From positions 1 to 5,486 of the forward strand of contig SXSP01000226.1 in the NCBI GenBank assembly GCA_005792225.1: a stretch of 5,486 nt of DNA, given 5' to 3'. Positions within the stretch are counted from its first letter, which is position 1; every line of letters begins with the position of its first letter. Below, in pieces: positions 1 through 4,804 of this stretch. Under the pieces are notes generated by a model. It was not told the origin of the DNA. It worked only from the letters and a program-made list of their open reading frames with translations, and ran no database searches. Made by a program: the position numbers and the translations under genes. Origin of the DNA: Bdellovibrionales bacterium. GTDB taxonomy: Bacteria; Bdellovibrionota; Bdellovibrionia; Bdellovibrionales; JAMPXM01.

Positions 1-223
1 CGCGCTCTCGACAGCCTTAAGTTCCTTCAAGTCCATTGAGCCACTTCAGATTCGCTTCCGACTCGGCAGATGGCTCGCCTTAGCTCTCGAATTTCTCGTC
101 GCCGCTGACATCCTCCAAACCGCGATCGCGCCTACTTGGGACGAAATCGGACAATTAGGCGCCGTCGTTGTCATCAGGACGGCGTTGAACTTCTTCCTTG
201 AGCGAGAAATCAAAGCTCACTGA
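1..223 (+). CDS. DUF1622 family membrane protein, C-terminal part (5' end outside window)
   Basis: An open frame enters from the left edge (first full codon at 2) and runs 73 codons to TGA at 221-223. The visible protein has the conserved core of the small DUF1622 membrane proteins as I remember that family: RFRLGRWLALALEFLVAADI, then QTAIAPTWDEIGQL, then a VVVIRTALNFFLEREI tail. Two hydrophobic segments can be seen, roughly WLALALEFLVAADILQTAI and LGAVVVIRTALNFFL, with an acidic/Trp loop between them. Family members are about 110-130 residues, so roughly the first third is missing because of the window edge, not because the gene is broken. Function is unknown; it should sit in the inner membrane. 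The stop codon lies inside the end of the convergent gene on the other strand. The family call comes from motif memory and is fairly secure; no function should be inferred. Confidence 0.85.
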   Translation, partial: ALSTALSSFKSIEPLQIRFRLGRWLALALEFLVAADILQTAIAPTWDEIGQLGAVVVIRTALNFFLEREIKAH

Positions 224-792
224 GCAGCAATTTGTTTAATCGACATGCGCTGAAGGTAGGCGTAGTTCTCGGCGCCAATCATCTTCGTCATCCAGGCGAC
301 GTGATTGCGAATGAGATGTTGCTTCATCTGATCCGCTTGCCACTCATTCGCCGATCGACGTAAGGCGGCCTGCTTCAATTGATTGTGCAGTAGAAGCTGT
401 CTCTCCTTGATCAAACGATATTCGGCTTCCGACAGTCCGACATCTTTCATGAGGAAGTCTCGCTCTTGAGAGTTGATCTTCACCAGCTTCTTCAAATCCT
501 TGATCGTCTCATCGTCCAGTGAAGCCTTGATTTCGGCGAGGCTCAAAGGCGGCTCGGGCATCTCGATTTTTTCGGAGACGGGCAGGGCGCGGGGAGCTTG
601 CACCATCTGATGTGGAGCCGACGCTGGAGCCCGATTCTTCAATGTCTGAGGTTCCTGGGTTTGCGTCACCTTCGAGGCGCGAGCCGGGTTTTCCTTTGCC
701 TCCGGCAATGAGCTCTCGCAGTGGAAGTAATAGATCAAACCCGCGACGAGAAAGAAGTAAGCGGTGGCCGCCACGTAATTCGGTTTATGCAT
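217..792 (-). CDS. Unrecognised single-pass membrane-anchored protein with Pro-rich linker and helical C-terminal region
   Basis: I do not recognise this 191-residue protein. From the chosen start it has a short N-terminus (MHKPN), a hydrophobic segment at about residues 7-23 (VAATAYFFLVAGLIYYF), and a lone Cys at 25 that is not in a convincing lipobox. A Pro/Ala/Gln-rich stretch follows (about 30-82), then a charged, probably all-helical region (about 83-191) containing GLSEAEYRLIKERQ and NHVAWMTKMIGAENYAYLQR. The layout suggests a membrane anchor, a flexible spacer and a helical domain on the periplasmic side. The helical part vaguely recalls CpxP/Spy-like chaperones, but I see no LTxxQ motif and do not claim membership. 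The open frame reaches 828, but a strong GGAGG at 799-803 lies 6 nt before the ATG at 790-792 and 3 nt before the adjacent in-frame ATG at 793-795, so the start is at one of these two. The stop overlaps the end of the convergent DUF1622 gene by 7 bp. Confidence 0.75.
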   Translation of the reverse strand: MHKPNYVAATAYFFLVAGLIYYFHCESSLPEAKENPARASKVTQTQEPQTLKNRAPASAPHQMVQAPRALPVSEKIEMPEPPLSLAEIKASLDDETIKDLKKLVKINSQERDFLMKDVGLSEAEYRLIKERQLLLHNQLKQAALRRSANEWQADQMKQHLIRNHVAWMTKMIGAENYAYLQRMSIKQIAAQ

Positions 793-798
793 CATGCA

Positions 799-803
799 CC
801 TCC
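799..803 (-). promoter_or_regulatory. Shine-Dalgarno site that sets the start of the 217-792 gene
   Basis: The minus strand reads CCGGAGGTGC followed by ATGATG. The GGAGG is 6 nt from the second ATG and 3 nt from the first. The upstream in-frame ATG at 826-828 has no comparable site, so the longer frame starting there is unlikely to be the real start. Confidence 0.7.
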
Positions 804-816
804 GGTCTCTTTTTTT

Positions 817-846
817 AGTGTACGTCACCGGTCAGCCGCTTCTGAA
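817..846 (-). promoter_or_regulatory. Weak candidate sigma70-type promoter for the 217-792 gene
   Basis: On the minus strand a TTCAGA-like -35 (841-846) and a TACACT -10 (817-822) are separated by 18 nt, each matching 4 of 6 consensus positions. Transcription would start near 810, just upstream of the ribosome binding site, leaving a leader of about 18 nt. The placement is sensible but the match is weak and could be chance. Confidence 0.25.
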
Positions 847-1131
847 TGACGTTTGCTCGTCGTCTCAGTTCGGGATGTGTCGTCGTGGTTGACGTTGACC
901 AACTTCAATTCGGTTTTTCAACAAGATGAGGTTTCACGCCGGGTTCCGCAACTTTGCCGCGCGCGAGATGCGGATCGATGACCAGGCCGTCAGCGTTTTT
1001 TCGATGTCAAACCGGTGGTCGCGCGCGCGATTTCTCAACAGCGATTGTTTTAATCGCATCTGAACCGTTTTGTGGATCGTGGCACAAGCGTTGAATACGT
1101 TCTCGTATGTCGCATTGGACGCGCTCATTTT

Positions 1132-1138
1132 GGAGGAG
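1132..1138 (+). promoter_or_regulatory. Strong Shine-Dalgarno site that sets the start of the cytochrome gene
   Basis: GGAGGAG is followed by 5 nt and then ATG at 1144. This start puts a typical signal peptide at the very N-terminus. The open frame extends upstream to an ATG at 1072, but that would add 24 residues of atypical sequence ahead of the signal peptide and has no such site. Confidence 0.85.
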
Positions 1139-1143
1139 TTCGG

Positions 1144-1893
1144 ATGACATTGAAGTCTGTGGCACGGATTGCCGCCCCCGTCGTTCTCATTTGTACCATG
1201 ATGGTAGCCCACGATGTGGAAGCGGGACGCTCCAAGAGACATCGTCAGGGCTTTGGAGGGCGTAACAATCCGGTACGCCAATGTATTCAGGACGTGCAAA
1301 AGGAAATGCGCGCCCTGATGCGTTCGGTAGGCGCTGCATGTAAGGCTGAAGGCGCGACGCCCGAAGCTTGCACGCAAGCAAAGGTCGAAGCCGAAGTCGC
1401 CGTCACGGGATTGATCGAAGAACTTCGTGCGTGCCGAGATGCCGCAAACAATCCGCGGCCGACTCCCGCTCCAACACCGATCGTTGATCCTCCGCCGCCG
1501 AATCCGCAACCAACTCCAGATCCGCTTCCGCCGCCGGTCGCGACCCCAGTTCCACCGCCGATGGCGACGCCGGCTCCGACACCGGCTCCGACACCCGTGG
1601 CAACGCCGGCACCGACTCCGGTTCCGACTCCGCGACCAACGCCGGTTCCGACTCCGCAGCCAACTCCTCAGCCCACGCCGCAACCTACGCCGGCTGGCCC
1701 GGATGGTGTGGCTCTTTACACCACCAACTGCGCGGCTTGCCATGGATCGGTCGCTTCAACCACTCTCAGCCGTGGTCTCTCGGCAAGCCAGATCAGCAGC
1801 GCCATATCGGGAGTTCCGATCATGGCCGCGCAGCCCAGCTTAAAAGCACTCTCATCTGCACAAGTCGCCGCGATCGCACAGGCGTTGCGCTAA
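1144..1893 (+). CDS. Secreted modular c-type cytochrome: Cys-rich helical hairpin, Pro-Thr linker, mini cytochrome c domain
   Basis: A 249-residue protein. Residues 1-27 form a Sec signal peptide (basic TLKSVAR, hydrophobic [12 protein letters not shown], cleavage probably after VEA), followed by a basic stretch (GRSKRHRQ). Residues about 40-100 look like two helices with four Cys at 47, 66, 76 and 97 (spacing x18, x9, x20), suited to two disulfides closing a hairpin. Residues 104-183 are almost entirely Pro, Thr, Ala, Val and Gln in PT/PTP repeats, an extended flexible or wall-spanning linker. The last ~63 residues are a very small class I cytochrome c domain: [14 protein letters not shown] with heme-binding CAACH at 196-200, and Met227 in VPIMAAQP as the likely distal ligand, ending in a helix ([12 protein letters not shown]). 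Heme would be attached covalently in the periplasm, so a one-electron carrier role is expected; the partner is unknown. It looks monocistronic, with its own terminator downstream. The cytochrome assignment is firm; the role of the N-terminal hairpin is not known to me. Confidence 0.88.
   Translation: MTLKSVARIAAPVVLICTMMVAHDVEAGRSKRHRQGFGGRNNPVRQCIQDVQKEMRALMRSVGAACKAEGATPEACTQAKVEAEVAVTGLIEELRACRDAANNPRPTPAPTPIVDPPPPNPQPTPDPLPPPVATPVPPPMATPAPTPAPTPVATPAPTPVPTPRPTPVPTPQPTPQPTPQPTPAGPDGVALYTTNCAACHGSVASTTLSRGLSASQISSAISGVPIMAAQPSLKALSSAQVAAIAQALR
1453..1692 (+). repeat. Degenerate Pro-Thr coding repeat array
   Basis: About 80 codons with a basic 6-nt (Pro-Thr) period encode the cytochrome linker. 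Most units differ in synonymous codons, but some copies are near-perfect: a 12-bp unit CGGCTCCGACAC is repeated in tandem at 1571-1582 and 1583-1594, and a 16-bp block recurs 24 bp apart (1618-1633 and 1642-1657). All periods are multiples of three, so length change keeps the frame. The array also generates Arg/Ser-rich spurious frames on both strands. Confidence 0.8.
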
Positions 1894-1902
1894 CCGAAAT
1901 CC

Positions 1903-1941
1903 AGGAGAGGTGGACGATCCGCCTCTCCTTCTTTAGCTTTT
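1903..1941 (+). terminator. Intrinsic terminator after the cytochrome gene
   Basis: An 11-bp stem with one G-U pair (1903-1913 with 1919-1929: AGGAGAGGTGG / CCGCCTCTCCT) closes a 5-nt loop (ACGAT) and is followed by the T-rich tail TCTTTAGCTTTT. It begins 9 bp after the TAA at 1891-1893. This separates the cytochrome transcript from the hemerythrin gene. Confidence 0.88.
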
Positions 1942-2080
1942 CGTAATCAATTGCTGAAACCTTCAAGACTCCCGACTCTGCCGTGGCGTTTCCCTCGAAA
2001 CCAAATCGCAATCGCGAAAGGATAAGCCCGGCGTTTTCAATTAGTTTGCAGGCGTGAACTAAGGATGGAAGGAGTCACAA

Positions 2081-2611
2081 ATGCAAATCTACGAAGCACT
2101 CAAAAAAGACCACGATACGTTGAAGCCCCTCTTGGCCCAGCTGGTGAATGCGGGCGGCGAAAGCGCTGAGGTTCGCTCGCAGCTGATCGATCAAATTCGC
2201 GATGAACTCGTTCCCCACTCTCGTGCTGAGGAAGCCGTATTCTACAATTCGCTCCGTCAAATCGATGAGGTCAGCGACCTCGCTTGGCACGGCTACACCG
2301 AGCACGCGGAAGCGGAAGCCATGCTCCGCACTCTTCAGGTGATGGACAAAGTCAACGCGGATTGGACGGCGATTGCGACGAAGCTGAAAGAGGCTCTCGA
2401 GCACCACATCGCGGAAGAAGAAGGCAAGATCTTCAACGCCGCTAAACAAGTTTTGGCGGACGAAGAGGCCGAAATGATGGCGACCGCGTTCGAACAGCTC
2501 AAGGGCGAAGTTCAAGAGCAGTCGTTCATGCAAAACACGCTCGACATGATCGCGAACATGATGCCGACGCGTTTCGCGGATAAACTTCGCAGCTTCAACC
2601 ACCGCGTATAA
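2081..2611 (+). CDS. Hemerythrin / HHE cation-binding domain protein
   Basis: A 176-residue soluble, cytoplasmic protein with no signal peptide. It has the four-helix HHE pattern: His11 (KKDHDTL) in helix 1, His46-x3-Glu50 (VPHSRAEEAVFY) in helix 2, His75 (YTEHAEAEAML) in helix 3 and His109-x3-Glu113 (HHIAEEEGKIF) in helix 4. These are the usual ligands of a non-heme diiron site. Such proteins bind O2 or NO, sense redox state or help with iron and nitrosative-stress repair; which applies cannot be read from sequence. Helix 3 has H-x3-E (Glu79) where classic O2-carrying hemerythrins have H-x3-H, as is common in the broader HHE family. About 55 residues follow the metal domain (QEQSFMQNTLDMIANMMPTR and on), predicted helical. 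AAGGAG at 2069-2074 lies 6 nt before the ATG. It follows the cytochrome terminator by about 140 bp, so it probably has its own promoter, though I found no convincing one. Confidence 0.9.
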   Translation: MQIYEALKKDHDTLKPLLAQLVNAGGESAEVRSQLIDQIRDELVPHSRAEEAVFYNSLRQIDEVSDLAWHGYTEHAEAEAMLRTLQVMDKVNADWTAIATKLKEALEHHIAEEEGKIFNAAKQVLADEEAEMMATAFEQLKGEVQEQSFMQNTLDMIANMMPTRFADKLRSFNHRV

Positions 2612-2633
2612 ACGGCGGGTTCGGTGTTCAATC

Positions 2634-2674
2634 GGATGGCCTCTTTCCCGGTCAAACCGGGTGGGGGGCCGTCT
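2634..2674 (+). terminator. Long imperfect hairpin after the hemerythrin gene, possible terminator without U-tract
   Basis: Bases 2634-2652 can pair with 2656-2674 around a CAA loop: 18 pairs, several of them G-U, with one T-T mismatch (2646/2662). The core is CCCGGT-CAA-ACCGGG. Because the wobble pairs are G-U when the plus strand is transcribed, the structure favours plus-strand RNA. It starts 22 bp after the TAA. No run of T follows (CTCAATGG), so it may be a poor terminator, an mRNA 3' stabiliser or a partial attenuator ahead of the kinase gene. Confidence 0.45.
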
Positions 2675-2768
2675 CTCAATGGACCTCCGTCGGGGCCTCA
2701 AAATGGGCATCGGCGATTTGACGTTCTTTAGACTCTCGTGAGGGGATTTCGGCGCCGATAAGACGTCG

Positions 2769-4802
2769 ATGCCGACCGAGACATCGAAGACCCCCATTCA
2801 ATCCACTCGTCAAGCGACGACCCAGGCCACCACCCAGGCGTTCGACGATCACGCGTGGAACTACGCTCGATATCGCTATTCGATTTTAATCGCCGCTCTC
2901 TTTTATCCGGTTTGGCAGCCCGCCTACGCGTGGGTCCTTGACGGAAAAATCAATGATTCAATTTGGGAACGGTTCGCTGTTAGCGCCGCTTGCCTCGTTT
3001 TCGTTGGCTCGACGTATTTCCCGAAGATCGTGGATCGATGGATTCAAACGTTCTTTACCGGAATCGTCTGTCTTATTTCGGCACACGTCTTTTATCTAGT
3101 TGCGATGAACGATCTCAACATCCTCTACGTGCTCGGCGCGTACTGCGTGATGTTTGCCTCCGGCGCGATTCTTCTGACACAGACAAGTCTTTTCGTTTAT
3201 TTCGCGATGTGCGTTTGCGTGACCCTTAAGCTTTGGGTTTTCCGCATGGACGCAAATAGTCTTTTTCTGTTTATGGGAGCCATCACGTCGCTCGCGGTGA
3301 CGTTCGCATCCTCTCAGGCGATCATTTCGCTCTTGAAGGCGCTTCGCTTGAGCAAGGCCGAGATCTCGCGTTCGCACAAGGAAATCGAGAGTGTCATGAA
3401 CTCTCTCGGTCAGGGCTTCCTGAGTTTTCTCTCAAGCGGTGAATGTAAGCCGATGCATTCTCAGGCTTGTCTCGTTCTCCTTGAGGGTTCTCCCGCGGGA
3501 AAGATGATCTGGGACGTCCTTCGTGTGCCGGCCGATAAACAAGACCAAATTAAAGAATGGGTGCGGTTTTGCTTTGAGCTCAAGAAGAATGCACCGACCA
3601 TCGGTACGACTTTGTCTCTGGGGCCGCAGACTTTTCCGCACTCGATGGGACACGACATCGTTCTGGAGTATTACCCCGTCTTCGGTGAGCAGGACGAAGT
3701 CACGGAAGTCGTCGTCGTTGCAACCGACAAGACAGTCGAGTTCCAGGCCAAACGACAGACGGAATTGGAGCAGAATCGCTTCAAGACGATTGCCACGATC
3801 GTGGAGCAAAGAGCGTCGTTCCGCCCTTTTCTCGCCGACACGCGTGCGAAGCTTCAATCGTTTGCGCAAAAGTCGCCCGCAGAATGGGAGTCGGGCGCTC
3901 TCGAGGTCGAATACAAGCGATTTCTCCATACCATCAAGGGTGGCTTTGGCCTCTTTGCCATGACGGAACTCGCCAGTTTCGTTCATGATCTCGAAGAGGC
4001 CTGGAAGAAGTCATCGAGGCTTGAGGACGCCAGAAACCAGTGTTCGAGTCTTCTCTCGCAGGTCGATGCTTTTTTAAATCATCATGGGAAGATCCTCGGA
4101 GCTCGCGTCCTGGAGTCGGAGCGGATGATCGAAGTTCCCGTCACGCGTGCGCTCACGCTCATTGAAAAGTCCAAGGTGGAGGCTCCTGCGATTTGCCGCG
4201 AGCTCGTCGATGTCTCCATGCAGCCGATCGGCGAGTACTTCCAGCAGTACGTCGATCTCACGAGAACGCTCGCGCGCAAGCAGGCGAAGAAGGTGACGGG
4301 TCTCAAAATCGAGAACGCTCAACTCCCGATTTTTCCGGAGGCTTACCAAACTCTCTTCGCTTCGTTCGTTCACGTTTTCCGTAATGCCATCGATCACGGC
4401 CTGGAGCTTCCGGCGGAACGCACGGCGAACGGTAAGGCGGCCGCGGGCTCGATCTCCGTTCGTTTCGAGAAAATCGAACGTGAGGGCCGCGATTGTTTGT
4501 TGATCACGGTTGAAGACGACGGTCGAGGAGTCAACGTCGAGAAACTCCGCGCGAAGCTGCAAACGAGTGGTCTCACCGATGACGAAGTTCTTCAAAGCGT
4601 CTTTGATTCCGGGGTCACAACGAGAGACGTCGTCACCGATCTTTCCGGTAGAGGCGTGGGCCTGGATGCACTGAAATTCGCGGCGACGGCGATCGGCGGT
4701 ACGGCGCGAATTCAGTCACGAGCGGGACGCGGCTCAACGGTCATCGTTGAAGTTCCGTACATCACGCCCGTGACGACTCCACGAGTTCAACTCGCGGCTT
4801 GA
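2769..4802 (+). CDS. Membrane CheA-like sensor histidine kinase: six TM helices, PAS-like region, HPt, HATPase; no CheW domain
   Basis: A 677-residue inner-membrane kinase. A polar N-terminus with an ATTQATTQ repeat is followed by six likely membrane helices at about 37-56, 67-85, 93-113, 117-137, 139-158 and 164-184. A helical linker leads to a PAS-like region (about 205-325: ESVMNSLGQGFLSFL up to EVVVVATDKTVEF). Next is an HPt domain with phospho-accepting His387 in FLHTIKGGFGLFAM. The C-terminal part matches the CheA dimerisation/ATPase type: N box HVFRNAIDHGLE (Asn539), G1 VEDDGRGV (Asp584 region), F-box-like VFDSGVTTRDVVTD and G2 SGRGVGLDALKF (about 626-637), ending in GRGSTVIVEVPY. Only ~14 residues follow, so the CheW-like domain that couples CheA to chemoreceptors is absent; the built-in membrane part presumably senses the signal. 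It should phosphorylate a response regulator, but none is in view. ATG 2769 has no clear Shine-Dalgarno site; the frame is closed by a TGA at 2739 with no start codon between. Confidence 0.9.
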   Translation: MPTETSKTPIQSTRQATTQATTQAFDDHAWNYARYRYSILIAALFYPVWQPAYAWVLDGKINDSIWERFAVSAACLVFVGSTYFPKIVDRWIQTFFTGIVCLISAHVFYLVAMNDLNILYVLGAYCVMFASGAILLTQTSLFVYFAMCVCVTLKLWVFRMDANSLFLFMGAITSLAVTFASSQAIISLLKALRLSKAEISRSHKEIESVMNSLGQGFLSFLSSGECKPMHSQACLVLLEGSPAGKMIWDVLRVPADKQDQIKEWVRFCFELKKNAPTIGTTLSLGPQTFPHSMGHDIVLEYYPVFGEQDEVTEVVVVATDKTVEFQAKRQTELEQNRFKTIATIVEQRASFRPFLADTRAKLQSFAQKSPAEWESGALEVEYKRFLHTIKGGFGLFAMTELASFVHDLEEAWKKSSRLEDARNQCSSLLSQVDAFLNHHGKILGARVLESERMIEVPVTRALTLIEKSKVEAPAICRELVDVSMQPIGEYFQQYVDLTRTLARKQAKKVTGLKIENAQLPIFPEAYQTLFASFVHVFRNAIDHGLELPAERTANGKAAAGSISVRFEKIEREGRDCLLITVEDDGRGVNVEKLRAKLQTSGLTDDEVLQSVFDSGVTTRDVVTDLSGRGVGLDALKFAATAIGGTARIQSRAGRGSTVIVEVPYITPVTTPRVQLAA

Positions 4803-4804
4803 GA

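Larger units (their letters stand above)
796..1143. other. Divergent intergenic region, no gene recognised
   Basis: About 350 bp lie between the divergent starts at 792 (-) and 1144 (+). Besides the two ribosome binding sites and a weak minus-strand promoter candidate, I see three things. There is a tandem GTTGACGTTGAC (888-899) followed by CAAC. There is a perfect 12-bp CpG palindrome TCGCGCGCGCGA (1019-1030), whose left part can also pair with CGCGCGCGA at 958-966. There is an AT-rich TTTTAAT (1048-1054) that resembles a -10 but has no partner -35. A 45-codon plus-strand frame (926-1063) has no ribosome binding site and does not look like a protein. No tRNA or known RNA was recognised. Confidence 0.5.

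Noticed and set aside
926..1063. 45-codon plus-strand frame in the divergent intergenic region
   Set aside because: It has no ribosome binding site, unconvincing composition and no recognisable motif; a random frame or decayed remnant cannot be excluded.
1091..1119. TTGAAT as a -35 box for the cytochrome gene
   Set aside because: At 16-18 nt downstream there is no -10-like hexamer; the match to a promoter is too poor to annotate.
934..1743. 269-residue minus-strand open frame very rich in Arg/Ser/Trp
   Set aside because: It is the antisense shadow of the Pro-Thr repeat and cytochrome gene; the composition follows from the CCG/ACN codons and resembles no protein. Shorter frames at 1403-1663 (-) and 1427-1843 (+) have the same origin.
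2679..2741. 20-codon frame upstream of and in phase with the kinase gene, a possible leader peptide
   Set aside because: A G-run lies about 10 nt upstream, but the peptide has no attenuator-like residue run and the in-phase TGA is readily chance.
2075..2797. 240-residue minus-strand frame opposite the hemerythrin gene
   Set aside because: It fully covers a clear HHE protein on the other strand and has the His/Arg/Phe-rich look of an antisense frame; it has no recognisable motif.
3432..3986. Minus-strand frames opposite the kinase (also 4074-4595) and plus-strand frames opposite alaS (4997-5359, 5001-5312)
   Set aside because: They are shadows of well supported coding regions with conserved motifs in the true frame.
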